Assembly (NCBI GenBank): GCA_934643145.1
Contig: CAKUBM010000009.1
Coordinates: 22,139-86,138 of the forward strand
DNA length: 64,000 nucleotides
Reading direction: 5' to 3'
Source of the DNA: an uncultured Collinsella sp.
GTDB taxonomy: Bacteria > Actinomycetota > Coriobacteriia > Coriobacteriales > Coriobacteriaceae
The position numbers and the translations under genes were made by a program. The notes below the pieces were generated by a model. The model did no database searches and had not been told where the DNA came from. It worked only from the letters and a program-made list of their open reading frames with translations. Positions 41,942 to 50,688 of this stretch are shown here, piece after piece. Within the stretch, counting starts at the first letter, position 1, and the number at the start of each line of letters is the position of its first letter.

Positions 41942-42625
41942 TTAGGCCTGAGCGACGACCTTCTGCCAGTCAGCCTCAAAAGAGGCGAGGCCCTGGTCGG
42001 TCAGCGGGTGATGCAGGCACTTCTTGAGAGCGGCCATGGGCACGGTCGCAATGTCGGCACCAAGAAGAGCCGCCTGGGTCACGTGGTTGGGCGTGCGGAC
42101 CGAAGCGGTGATGATCTCGACGGTGTCGTCGACGTTCTTGCCGGTCCAGTCATAGTTCTTGATGCAGGTCACGACATTGTCGAGCTGCGAGATGCCGTCC
42201 TCGGCGATGTCGTCAAAGCGGCCGACAAACGGGCTGATGTAGCGGGCGCCGGCATTGGCGGCCATAAGGGCCTGCGTCGGCGAGAAGACGAGCGTCATGT
42301 TGACACGCACGCCCGCATCGGCCAGCGCGCGGCAGGCGGCGAGGCCGGCCTCGCAGACGGGGAGCTTGACCACAATGTTGGGGGCGAGGGCGGCAAGGCG
42401 CTTGCCCTCCTCGATCATGCCCTCGGCCGTGGTGGCGGTAGACTCGGCAGACACGGGCAGACCCTCGCAGAGCTCGGCAATCTTGAGCATATGGGGCTCA
42501 AAGTCGGCGAGCTTACCGCCGGTCTTGGCGTACAGGGACGGATTGGTGGTAACACCGGCCAGGCAGCCCCAGCTCTTGGCCTCGGCAATCTCGTCAAGGT
42601 TGGCGGTATCGATAAAGAACTTCAT
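41942..42625 (-). CDS. transaldolase, FSA/TalC type
   Basis: 227 aa from ATG 42625 with AGAAGGAG. Short transaldolase/fructose-6-phosphate aldolase family: FFIDTANLDEIAEAKSWG at the start, GVTTNPSL (24-31), Schiff-base Lys87 in NIVVKLPV, and YISPFVGRFDDIAEDG (about 133-148). The family contains both true transaldolases and F6P aldolases; the residue set visible here does not decide. Only 30 nt separate its ATG from a strong terminator in the operon. Confidence 0.92.
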   Translation of the reverse strand: MKFFIDTANLDEIAEAKSWGCLAGVTTNPSLYAKTGGKLADFEPHMLKIAELCEGLPVSAESTATTAEGMIEEGKRLAALAPNIVVKLPVCEAGLAACRALADAGVRVNMTLVFSPTQALMAANAGARYISPFVGRFDDIAEDGISQLDNVVTCIKNYDWTGKNVDDTVEIITASVRTPNHVTQAALLGADIATVPMAALKKCLHHPLTDQGLASFEADWQKVVAQA

Positions 42626-42655
42626 GGTGCAAACTCCTTCTAAGGAATCCAAAAC

Positions 42656-42732
42656 TCAAAAAATAGGACAAAGGGAATGTCCCTTTTGTCCTATGTGCCG
42701 GGCCCGCAGCTGGGACATGCCCCGGGCCCGGC
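42656..42732 (-). terminator. intra-operon double hairpin with U-run
   Basis: On the minus strand GCCGGGCCCG...CGGGCCCGGC (42732-42697) is followed by ATAGGACAAAAGGGA...TCCCTTTGTCCTAT (42694-42663) and then TTTTTTGAG, a textbook intrinsic terminator between the KbaZ-like gene and the transaldolase gene. The second hairpin has the GGGAC core seen in other palindromes of the window. Confidence 0.8.
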
Positions 42733-42751
42733 GTCGTGTAGGGAAAGCTAC

Positions 42752-44026
42752 CTAGTCCTCGAGAGCCTTCTCGATGCGGCTCGTGACGCCCTTGAGGTTA
42801 AGACCGACGACGTACTGCTTGATCGGGCGCTTGATGTGCTCGATCACAAAGCGCTTGCCGTCGATGTCCTGGGCAGCGAGGTTGCGGTAGAGCTTCTCGA
42901 CCTGCTCCTTGACCTCGGGGTCGTTGAAGGCGTAGTGACCGGAGACATCCAGAATCTTCAGGCTGAGCTCGTCGTCTGCCAGGATGTCATCAACCTGCAG
43001 GTTAACGTCATCGCCGGTCATCCACTTGCGCCAGCGCTCGGTCTTGATAGCCTTGACCAGCAGCGTGTGATACAGGTCGGAGGGATCGTCGCACAGGCCG
43101 TTGTCGACCAGGATCTGCTCGGTAGCGCAGAGCTTGAGGTAAGCGCGGGTCTCCTCGGTGCCGTACTGAGGGGCGACATTGGAGGCCGTCACGTGAGCCG
43201 GGATGTGCTCGAGCAGCGTCGCGTCATCCAGATAGTCGGCGTTGTGCTCCTTCAGGCCCACACCGTAGCGCTTGGCCATGTCGGCGAGCTCGCGGGCATT
43301 CTTAAAGTTGTAATGACCGACCTGCTCGGTCCAGCGGGTGAGCGTACCGGTCTGGCCGACGATAAAGGTGGGCATGGGGCAGCCGCGCTTCTCGAGCTCG
43401 GGCTGCAGCTGAGAAATGAACTCCTCGTACTTGTCGGTGGAGGTCAGGCCGCCATTGGTCTCCTCGGTACCGACCTCATAGGCAACCTCGGGCAGGTTAT
43501 GCTCGCGACGGTACTGCTCAAGGTAGTCGATAAGATCGATCGTGCGGCGAAGCACCACGTCGAGCGGAATAACCTTGCCGATCTGATAGGGGTCCTTGGT
43601 GGGGTCGACCATCAGCAGGTCAAAACCTGCCTCCATGTCGGCGACAAAGGACTTGCGGGCGAGCTCCATGGCCTCGTCCTCGGGCAGGTGGGCGTTACGC
43701 TCCTCGTCGCGCTGCCACGGACCGCCGTGATCGCGGCACAGGTAGTACGGACCGGTGTAACCCACCTCGTCGGCAACCTTCTTGATGTCGGCGGCAAAGC
43801 GCGTCTGGTCCCAACCGTTGACGTAGCCGGCGCCCATCTCGTCCATATCGACCTGGTTGCGGCTGGCGATAAACATGGGCGGGAAATCCTCGTCCTTGGC
43901 AAGCTCGAACACGGCCTGAATCAGGTTGGGGCTCATGGGGCCAATGCCGACCATGGTTGCGTGATCGCCGCTAACCTGCAGCTTGAGCATGCCCTGAACG
44001 GCCTGGCGGATGGTGAGGTTGGACAT
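42752..44026 (-). CDS. KbaZ/GatZ-family protein (tagatose-bisphosphate aldolase subunit-like or sugar-phosphate epimerase)
   Basis: 424 aa from ATG 44026 (GGAGAAC upstream). Full-length PF08013-type TIM barrel: FIASRNQVDMDEMGAGYVNGW (two parts, about 52-71), YLCRDHGGPWQRDEE (about 96-110), LLMVDPTKDP, YEVGTEETNGG (about 168-178), LKEHNADYLDD. In E. coli KbaZ/GatZ are described as non-catalytic partners of KbaY/GatY; some homologues are reported tagatose-6-phosphate 4-epimerases. No KbaY/GatY partner is present in the cluster, which favours the epimerase reading. Second gene after EIIBC. Confidence 0.85.
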   Translation of the reverse strand: MSNLTIRQAVQGMLKLQVSGDHATMVGIGPMSPNLIQAVFELAKDEDFPPMFIASRNQVDMDEMGAGYVNGWDQTRFAADIKKVADEVGYTGPYYLCRDHGGPWQRDEERNAHLPEDEAMELARKSFVADMEAGFDLLMVDPTKDPYQIGKVIPLDVVLRRTIDLIDYLEQYRREHNLPEVAYEVGTEETNGGLTSTDKYEEFISQLQPELEKRGCPMPTFIVGQTGTLTRWTEQVGHYNFKNARELADMAKRYGVGLKEHNADYLDDATLLEHIPAHVTASNVAPQYGTEETRAYLKLCATEQILVDNGLCDDPSDLYHTLLVKAIKTERWRKWMTGDDVNLQVDDILADDELSLKILDVSGHYAFNDPEVKEQVEKLYRNLAAQDIDGKRFVIEHIKRPIKQYVVGLNLKGVTSRIEKALED

Positions 44027-44095
44027 TTTGTTCTCCTTCTCCAGAGGATTTTTGACAAAAGTTCCCTGGGACCCAGATGTGGGCCCTATCAGTAC

Positions 44096-44156
44096 GGATG
44101 GATTTTGTTGTGTAGGGGCGGTTGTGCGGAGTCAAATCCATCCCTCCGCACAACCG
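44096..44156 (-). ncRNA. candidate structured RNA (H-type pseudoknot) between EIIBC and KbaZ-like genes
   Basis: On the minus-strand transcript a 13-bp perfect hairpin (44156-44144 with 44131-44119) has a 12-nt loop containing GGATGGATTT (44143-44134). That loop is perfectly complementary over 10 bases to AAATCCATCC 13 nt downstream (44105-44096). Together they can form a pseudoknot. Pairing is read directly; any function is inference. Confidence 0.5.
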
Positions 44157-44170
44157 GAGTCCTTAAAGGT

Positions 44171-45643
44171 TTACTTGGCCTGCTTATCGAGCGTGGGCTT
44201 CATGGCAATCAGGATTGCAGCGGCGACCAAGGAGCCAATCACGATGTCCAGGCAGAACAGCGCGACGTTGTTGGTGGCGAGGGCGACGATAAAGCCACCA
44301 TGCGGAACGTAGCAGTCGATGCCCTGGAAGGCGGCAAGCGCCGCGCCCACGGCAGAGCCGATGCAGATGCCGGGCAGGGTGTGGCCAAGATCCTTGACCG
44401 CGAAGGGAATAGCGCCCTCGGTAATGCCGATGCAGCCCATGAACAGCGCGGAGATGCCCATCTGACGGTCAGCGTCATCGAACTTGTTCTTGGCGATGAG
44501 CGCAGCGAGGCCACAGGCGATCGGGGGAACGGCGACGGCGACGCGGAACATACCATTAGGACCGTAGATTCCGGAGGCCATGATGGCCATGGTGAAGGTC
44601 GAGGCGGTCTTGTTGATGGGGCCACCCATATCGAAGGCGGTCATAACGCCAATGACCAGACCCAGGACAACCGCGGAGCCGCCTTGCAGACTGCCGAGCA
44701 CGCCGGTAAGCCAGTCCATCACAAAGCCAAGCGGCGTGGCCAGGATGTAGATATAGGCCATACCCAGGACAAGCGAGGTCAGAATCGGGATGATCAGGAT
44801 GGGCATGATGGTCTGGATGGTGTTGTTGACCTTCCAGGTCTTCATCCAGCGGACAAAGTAGCCGCAGATAACCGCCATGATCATGGCGCCCAAGAAGCCG
44901 GTCGAAACGCTGTTGCCGTTAGGGGTAACGACTGCGTTGTTGACCAGGTAGCCCAGGACAAAACCGGGGGCGAGCGCGGGCTTGCCGGCCATCGAGTAGG
45001 AGATATATGCCGCAAGCACCGGGATCATCATGGAGATGCCGGCCATGCCGATGGTGTTAAGACTCACCATCAGCGGATTCGTAACCTCCATGCCGTTGGC
45101 GCCGGCGGTACCGGATGCCAGCGAGAAGGCGAGAAACACGCCGCCGATAACGACGATGGGGATAAAATAGGAAACGCCGGTATTGAATGCATTGAGCAGC
45201 GTCTTACCAGGATCGGCAAAGATAGACTGCTTGGACGCCGGTGTCGGGGCCTGCGGGGCAGCGGAGACGGCCTTCTTCTCTGCCTTGGCCTCGGCCTTGG
45301 GCGCGTCAACGGCGCCACCCGTCGCCTTGATGATCTCAACGGCCTGGTCGATGATCTTCACCGGATCGGCGATTACATCCGAGGTGCCGACCTTCAGGAA
45401 CTTGCCCTCGGCCATCTTCTGCTCAAAACGATCCTCGTTCTCGACGCCCACGTCGACGGACTCGAGCACCAGGTCGGCGGAATCCACGTCTTCCTGCGTC
45501 AGCTCGTTCTCGATACCCAGGCCACCCTGAGCCTCGACTTTGCACTCGATGCCACGGGCGGCGCATTCATCCTGAATCGCCTTCTGGGCCATATACGTGT
45601 GGGCAATACCCACGGTACAGGCGGCAACGCCTACGATCTTCAT
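44171..45643 (-). CDS. PTS fructose-type EIIBC component
   Basis: 490 aa from ATG 45643 with AGAGGGAAGC. Residues 1-100 are EIIB with phosphocysteine Cys9 (VAACTVGIAHTYMAQ), then a ~40-residue Ala/Pro/Lys linker, then the EIIC membrane domain of ~9-10 helices (SYFIPIVVIGGVFLAFS, FVLGYLVNNA, TAFDMGGPINKTAS, GITEGAIPFAVKD, YVPHGGFIVA). The GGPINK and EGAIPF motifs are EIIC-Fru hallmarks. Imports and phosphorylates a ketose-like sugar. EIIA is the last gene of the same operon. Divergent from a LacI regulator. Confidence 0.94.
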   Translation of the reverse strand: MKIVGVAACTVGIAHTYMAQKAIQDECAARGIECKVEAQGGLGIENELTQEDVDSADLVLESVDVGVENEDRFEQKMAEGKFLKVGTSDVIADPVKIIDQAVEIIKATGGAVDAPKAEAKAEKKAVSAAPQAPTPASKQSIFADPGKTLLNAFNTGVSYFIPIVVIGGVFLAFSLASGTAGANGMEVTNPLMVSLNTIGMAGISMMIPVLAAYISYSMAGKPALAPGFVLGYLVNNAVVTPNGNSVSTGFLGAMIMAVICGYFVRWMKTWKVNNTIQTIMPILIIPILTSLVLGMAYIYILATPLGFVMDWLTGVLGSLQGGSAVVLGLVIGVMTAFDMGGPINKTASTFTMAIMASGIYGPNGMFRVAVAVPPIACGLAALIAKNKFDDADRQMGISALFMGCIGITEGAIPFAVKDLGHTLPGICIGSAVGAALAAFQGIDCYVPHGGFIVALATNNVALFCLDIVIGSLVAAAILIAMKPTLDKQAK

Positions 45644-45816
45644 TGCTTCCCTCTTTTCATAGAGTTGCGTGCGCAAGACACCGTTTGCGGAGGCCTCCGG
45701 AGCATCCCCTGCCGTTTGGACTTGCTGTCTTTTCGACAAGACCAATATAGGTGCTCGTTTTTCTTAATGCCAGCTTATTTCGGTAAACGCGCAGGTCAGA
45801 GCGTTGGTTATGCTAT

Positions 45817-45836
45817 TTGGTTATGCGTTTAACCAA
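45817..45836. promoter_or_regulatory. LacI-type operator between the PTS operon and its regulator
   Basis: TTGGTTA-N6-TAACCAA with a central CG, the usual symmetry of LacI-family operators. The left half-site TTGGTTATGC is repeated at 45804-45813, 13 bp away. Located in the 415-nt divergent region 45644-46058, which otherwise shows only AT-rich sequence. Confidence 0.6.
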
Positions 45837-46058
45837 AAATGAATCCTGCGATTTTACCCTCGATTTCAAAAGTCAAGAAGTATTTGATTTTCTCGGTAGA
45901 CGGCAGATGCGCATGCCGGTCACAAATTTCGACCCCACCCGTATACCGCATTTGTTGCATACTCATATGAAAGGAAAAGGTCGCTCACCGAAGCGCATCC
46001 CTCACCAAGACTCAAAGTCATCATGTTGGAAAATGCTCATCTGTCGGAAGGAGTCGCT

Positions 46059-47069
46059 GTGGCAAAACAGCGCGTTACGATCGCAGACGTCGCTCGAGAG
46101 GCGGGAACCTCGACGGCAAGCGTCTCGTATTACCTCAACGACAAACGAGAAAAGCTTAGCGAGAAGACGCAGGCAAAGATTGCGCGCGTCATCAAGGAAC
46201 TCGGATACGTTCCCAACGCCCAAGCGCAAACGCTCACCGGCAAGCAGACCCACGTCATCGCCATCATCATTTTGGATAACACCAACAAGTGGGCGGGCCT
46301 CGTCCTCAACGGCATGGAACAAGTCATGCTCCCCGCGGGCTACCAGACGGTCGTTTGCACGAGCAACTTTAACCCCGAGACCGAGCTCATGTATGTCGAC
46401 AAAATGCTCTCGCTGGGCGTCGATGGTTTTATCATCCAGCCCACGGCAAATTTCAAGGCAGTCCACGACCGCATCAAGCGCGCCGGCAAGCCCGTCGTCT
46501 TTTTTGACGCGGCCATCTACAGCCCAGGCACCAGCTGGATCAAAACCAACCTCTACGACGGCGTGTACAATGCCACGCAGGCGCTTCTCGATGCCGGCTA
46601 CGAGGACTTTTTCTCCATTGCCGCTAACATGACCGAAATGCGCACCCGCATGGAGCGTTTTCAGGGGTATGCCGAGGCACTGGCAGCGAACGGACAGCTC
46701 TACAAAGCGATTCCCATCGACCACAACAAGCCGTCGGTCGGTGAGCTTACCGAGTACTTTAAATACAAGTTCAACCCCGCCAAGCGAACCCTTATCTTCG
46801 TGCAAAATCAGTGGGCACTTCCCCGTGTCTACAAGGCTCTCCAGCCCATGGCCCATCTACTTCCGCAGCAAATCGGTCTTTTGGGACTCAACTGCGAAGA
46901 CTGGACCAACCTCACCACGCCGACCGTCTCCACGATCATCGAGCCCGTCGACCAGGAAGGCAGAGAGGCGGCCGAGATGCTCCTCGCGCTACTCGATGGC
47001 AGCAGCACGCCCGGTGAGCAGCGCATTCTCGAATGTAAACTCAATTGGCTCGGTTCCACCTCGATCTAG
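46059..47069 (+). CDS. LacI-family regulator of the PTS/transketolase operon
   Basis: 336 aa from GTG 46059, chosen for GGAAGGAGTC; an ATG at 46023 would add 12 residues. Headpiece RVTIADVAREAGTSTASVSYYL (two parts, residues 5-26) with hinge NAQAQTLTGKQ, then a PBP-like sensor (HVIAIIILDNTNKWAGL, VDGFIIQPTANF, VVFFDAAIYSP, LLGLNCEDW). Divergently transcribed from EIIBC and presumably its repressor; ligand probably a sugar phosphate. Confidence 0.9.
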   Translation: MAKQRVTIADVAREAGTSTASVSYYLNDKREKLSEKTQAKIARVIKELGYVPNAQAQTLTGKQTHVIAIIILDNTNKWAGLVLNGMEQVMLPAGYQTVVCTSNFNPETELMYVDKMLSLGVDGFIIQPTANFKAVHDRIKRAGKPVVFFDAAIYSPGTSWIKTNLYDGVYNATQALLDAGYEDFFSIAANMTEMRTRMERFQGYAEALAANGQLYKAIPIDHNKPSVGELTEYFKYKFNPAKRTLIFVQNQWALPRVYKALQPMAHLLPQQIGLLGLNCEDWTNLTTPTVSTIIEPVDQEGREAAEMLLALLDGSSTPGEQRILECKLNWLGSTSI

Positions 47070-47198
47070 CCATACGTCAAATATGAGGCAAATGAATCCG
47101 TAGCGTTTGTCCCAAATCTTAAGTATTTGTTCGACAGAACGGCCTCTGTCGGCTCCTGCTAGACTGATAGATTCCCAACCGTCCATCTAGGAGCCTCC

Positions 47199-48185
47199 AT
47201 GTCGCGCAAGCCCGCTTACAAGCAAGTACTTTCCATCGGCACCGCCGTGGTGCTGGGGTTTGCGCTGTTCACAGGGTCGCTCGACGGGGCGCCCAAGCTG
47301 TTGTCGCCGCAAAGCGATGAGCAGGCGGCAGCCCTGGCCGAAAAACAAAACGAGAGCCCCAGCCGCACCGACGACGAAGCAGACCTGGTTGCCCGGCTCG
47401 AATCAGGAACAGCGAGCTCCTCGGACTCTCAAAATAGCCAAGACTCTGGCGATGGCTCCGAGTCCACCGCGACCAACACCAACGGCAACGTTACCTCCGC
47501 GGATAGTGCCGCCACCCCCATCGACGAGGTCGAAAACCCCGACCTCGACCGCGCACGCGGCGTATACCTCAGCAGCATTCCCGACTATGCGGGCAACCCC
47601 TATGTCGCCTTGCGCGCCGATAGCACGCACCCGTTGGGCACGCCGTCGTTCACGCTCGACGAGTACGAACGAGCCGCCGAAGAAGGTTGCTTTAAGAAAT
47701 TCTCCAAGCTCGATAGCCTGGGTCGCACCCGCAAGGCGCTCGCCTGCGTTGGGCCCGAATCGCTCGGCCAAGGTAAGCGCGGCGATATCTCGCGTATCCA
47801 TCCCGCTGGATGGCGTCAGCAGCGCTACGACTTTATTCCGGGCCAGAGCCTCTACAACCGCTGCCACCTTATCGCCTGGTCGCTCTGCGGCGAAAACGCC
47901 AACCGTAAGAATCTCCTCACCGGCACGCGCTATCTCAACGAGACGGGCATGCTACCGTTTGAAGAGCAGATTCTCAACTATATTCGCGATACGGGCAACC
48001 ATGTGCTCTACCGCGTCACGCCCATGTATAACGAAGAGGAACTTGTCTGCCGTGGCGTGCGCCTCGAGGCGCAATCGGTCGAGGACCACGGCAAGACCCT
48101 CTGCTTCCACGTATATTGCTACAACCTGCAGCCGCACGTGCAGATCGACTACGCCACCGGCCGCAATCAGGCCTCGGGGGACTAG
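47199..48185 (+). CDS. secreted/anchored DNA/RNA non-specific endonuclease (EndA-like)
   Basis: 328 aa from ATG 47199 with TAGGAGCC. N-terminal hydrophobic segment (about residues 8-27, LSIGTAVVLGFALFTGSLDG) is a signal peptide or anchor, then a ~70-residue Ser/Asp/Thr-rich linker, then a beta-beta-alpha-metal nuclease domain: LGRTRKALACVGPES, YNRCHLIAWSLCG (about 219-231, catalytic His), ANRKNLLTGTRYLNETGMLPFE (parts at about 234-255) and HVLYRVTPMY. This is the family of streptococcal EndA; roles include DNA degradation at the surface for nutrition or uptake. Monocistronic. Confidence 0.9.
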   Translation: MSRKPAYKQVLSIGTAVVLGFALFTGSLDGAPKLLSPQSDEQAAALAEKQNESPSRTDDEADLVARLESGTASSSDSQNSQDSGDGSESTATNTNGNVTSADSAATPIDEVENPDLDRARGVYLSSIPDYAGNPYVALRADSTHPLGTPSFTLDEYERAAEEGCFKKFSKLDSLGRTRKALACVGPESLGQGKRGDISRIHPAGWRQQRYDFIPGQSLYNRCHLIAWSLCGENANRKNLLTGTRYLNETGMLPFEEQILNYIRDTGNHVLYRVTPMYNEEELVCRGVRLEAQSVEDHGKTLCFHVYCYNLQPHVQIDYATGRNQASGD

Positions 48186-48243
48186 GGCCGACCAAGCTGC
48201 CCCAAAACCTAACGTGATCCGTTTTTCTCCGCCCCCCTAGGGA

Positions 48244-48281
48244 TCAAAAAGGGCCGCCCTGGATTGCCCAGAGCGGCCCTT
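48244..48281. terminator. bidirectional terminator between nuclease and EF-G-like genes
   Basis: Stem AAGGGCCGC (48249-48257) with GCGGCCCTT (48273-48281); minus-strand reading continues TTTTTGATCC. Confidence 0.8.
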
Positions 48282-48315
48282 GCATCGGCACGTATGTTAC
48301 AGGCAACGCCACACG

Positions 48316-50391
48316 CTACTTAGCGCGACCCTCCTCATAGCGCTCGACCAGCTTGGCCTGAACGTCATAGGGAACCTGCTCATAGCCAGCGGGCTTCATG
48401 GTAAAGTCGCCTGTGCCGCGCGTGATGGAGCGCAGGCGCGTCGAGTAATCCGTCAGCTCGGCCAGCGGCGCCTGGGCAATTACCACGGTGTCTCCGCGCT
48501 CATCGGTCTCCATGCCCGTCACGCGACCGCGCGAGGCAGAGATGTCGCCCATCACGGCGCCGGCGTAGCTCTCGGGAATGGTCACCGTGATTTCCTCGAT
48601 GGGCTCCAGCACCACCGGGTCGGCATCGGCGCACGCCTTGCGCAGACCGATGCGAGCCGCCGCGCGGAACGCCATCTCGTTGGAGTCGACGCTGTGATAC
48701 GAACCGTCGTACACCGCGACACGGATGCCCGTGAGCGGATAGCCGGCGATAATGCCGTCCTTCATGGTCTCCTGGACGCCCTTATCCACGGCGGGGATCA
48801 GCGAGCGCGGAATGCGGCCGCCCACGACCTCGTCCACAAACTCGTAGCCGTCGCTCGTGCCGTCGGGCCCAATGAGCGGCTCCACGCGCAGCCAGCAGTC
48901 GCCGTACTGACCGGCGCCACCGGTCTGCTTCTTGTGACGGCCTTGAGCGCTCGCCGTGCGGCGAATGGTCTCGCGATATGGAATGCGGATCGGCACACTC
49001 TTGGCCGCGACCTTGGTGCGGTCCTCCAGGCGGTTGAGCAGCACCGACACCTGTGCCTCGCCCACGGCAGAGATGATGGTCTGGCCCGTCTCCTCGTCGC
49101 GGTCGATGCTCATGGTCGGATCGGCCTTGCAGGCCTTCTCGATAAACGTGTAGAGCTTCTCCTCGTCACCGCGGTTCTCGGCCTCGATAGCGATGCGGTA
49201 CTGCGAGTTGGGGAACTTGAACGCAGCCGCCTCGACCTTACCGGTAATGGAAAGCGTGTCGCCCGTCTCGGCAGCCAGCTTGGGCGCCACGATGATGTCG
49301 CCGGCATAGGCGTGACCAACCTCGGTCATATCGCGACCGCACATCACATACAGGTGTGCCAGGCGATCGCTCTTGCGGGTACGGGCGTTGACCAGCTCAA
49401 GGCCCGGCTCAAGCGTGCCCGTCAACACCTTGATAAAGCTAATACGACCCTGCTGCGGATCAGCCAGCGTCTTAAACACAAACGCCACCGGGCGGTCGTC
49501 ATCGCTCGAGATCTTGAGCGAATCGCCATCGATGAGCGGCATCTCGCCGTAGTCCGTCGGCGCCGGGAAGTACGTGGCGATGTCGTCCATCAGCGAGTTG
49601 ACGCCCTGCTCCTTAATGCAATCGCCCGCAAAGACCGGCACAAAGATGCGCTCGGCGATCGCCTTGGACAACAAGCCCTCGAGCTCCTCCTGCGTCAGCG
49701 TCTCCTCGCCTTCCAGGTACTTCATCATCAGCTCGTCGTCGGCCTCGGCCACCAGTTCACACAGATGGTCATGGGCCTCCTCGGCCTGGGCGCGATACTC
49801 CTCGGGAATCTCCGACTCAACAGCCTCGGCGCCGTTGCAGTGGCGCGCCTTCATGCGCACCAGGTCGATGATGCCGTCAAAGTCCTCGCCCTCGCCCCAG
49901 GGAAGGGTCACGGCGCCCAGACGCGTGCCGAAGCGCTCCTGCAGCAGCTCCATGGTGGTCGCAAAACTGGCCTCGGGACGCGACAGGCGATTCACGAACA
50001 CCGCGCGCGCCAGGCGCAGGTCCTCGGCGGCATACCAGAGCTTGACGGTCGTGGGCTGTGGGCCGGCCTCGGCGTCGACCACAAACAGAGCCGTCTCGCA
50101 GACACTCATCGCGGCAAAGGCGTCGCCGATAAAATCGGGATAGCACGGGGCATCGAGCACGTTGATGCGGGCGCCCTTCCAGTCAATCGGCGCGATGGTC
50201 GTCGAGATGGAGAATGCGCGCTTGACCTCTTCGGGGTCATAGTCAAGCGTGGGCTTGGTGCCGTCGTGGCCGCCCAGACGGGCGGTCTTGCCGGAAAGGT
50301 GGAGCATGGCCTCGGCGAGTGAAGTCTTGCCCACCCCGCCTTGGCCTACGAGCACCACGTTCCTTACGTTGCCGGTCTTGGGAGCACCCAT
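48316..50391 (-). CDS. EF-G-like translation factor (EF-G2 type) with diverged GTPase motifs
   Basis: 691 aa from ATG 50391 with GCAAGGAGG. Five-domain EF-G layout: G1 GQGGVGKTS (residues 16-24), domain II around 310-390, domain IV with GGAGQYGDCWLRVEP (about 500), and domain V ending in GAVMGDISASRGRV and LRSITRGTGDFTM. The G3 motif DxPGH is DAPCY, so the usual catalytic His is Tyr, and G4 NKxD is NRLS. These changes fit the accessory EF-G2/EF-G-like paralogues of actinobacteria, not the housekeeping FusA, which would be in the str operon. GTPase activity and ribosome role are uncertain. Monocistronic. In 50392-50630 only a small hairpin (50411-50430) is seen. Confidence 0.88.
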   Translation of the reverse strand: MGAPKTGNVRNVVLVGQGGVGKTSLAEAMLHLSGKTARLGGHDGTKPTLDYDPEEVKRAFSISTTIAPIDWKGARINVLDAPCYPDFIGDAFAAMSVCETALFVVDAEAGPQPTTVKLWYAAEDLRLARAVFVNRLSRPEASFATTMELLQERFGTRLGAVTLPWGEGEDFDGIIDLVRMKARHCNGAEAVESEIPEEYRAQAEEAHDHLCELVAEADDELMMKYLEGEETLTQEELEGLLSKAIAERIFVPVFAGDCIKEQGVNSLMDDIATYFPAPTDYGEMPLIDGDSLKISSDDDRPVAFVFKTLADPQQGRISFIKVLTGTLEPGLELVNARTRKSDRLAHLYVMCGRDMTEVGHAYAGDIIVAPKLAAETGDTLSITGKVEAAAFKFPNSQYRIAIEAENRGDEEKLYTFIEKACKADPTMSIDRDEETGQTIISAVGEAQVSVLLNRLEDRTKVAAKSVPIRIPYRETIRRTASAQGRHKKQTGGAGQYGDCWLRVEPLIGPDGTSDGYEFVDEVVGGRIPRSLIPAVDKGVQETMKDGIIAGYPLTGIRVAVYDGSYHSVDSNEMAFRAAARIGLRKACADADPVVLEPIEEITVTIPESYAGAVMGDISASRGRVTGMETDERGDTVVIAQAPLAELTDYSTRLRSITRGTGDFTMKPAGYEQVPYDVQAKLVERYEEGRAK

Positions 50392-50629
50392 GATGACCTC
50401 CTTGCAGGGTCGCGCGCGATGCGCGACGCCAACGGGGAGAGTTCGCGGTCGGTGCCGTCCCGGGAGCAGCATTGTCGGCAGCCGAGCCGACTCACCCTCC
50501 AAATGTCCTATGCCACCACCCTACCCTTGCAGCCGCCTGTCCATGCATACCTTTCGGCACGCGTATGGATACGGGCGGCGAGAGGAGAAAGCGGGCATGG
50601 AAGGCAATTGTTGGGCCCCACCGATGCGA

Positions 50630-50667
50630 ATAAAAACCGCCGCAGACCAAAAGACCTGCGGCGGTTT
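50630..50667 (-). terminator. intrinsic terminator after the amino acid ABC operon
   Basis: 12-bp stem AAACCGCCGCAG (minus 50667-50656 with 50645-50634), followed by TTTTTATTCG. Confidence 0.85.
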
Positions 50668-50688
50668 CGCCTCAATTAACACCTGAGT

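Noticed and set aside
42677..45832. A 1,051-codon open frame on the + strand
   Set aside because: It is antisense to the KbaZ-like and EIIBC genes, which have clear family motifs and ribosome sites; GC-rich codon bias keeps the opposite strand open.
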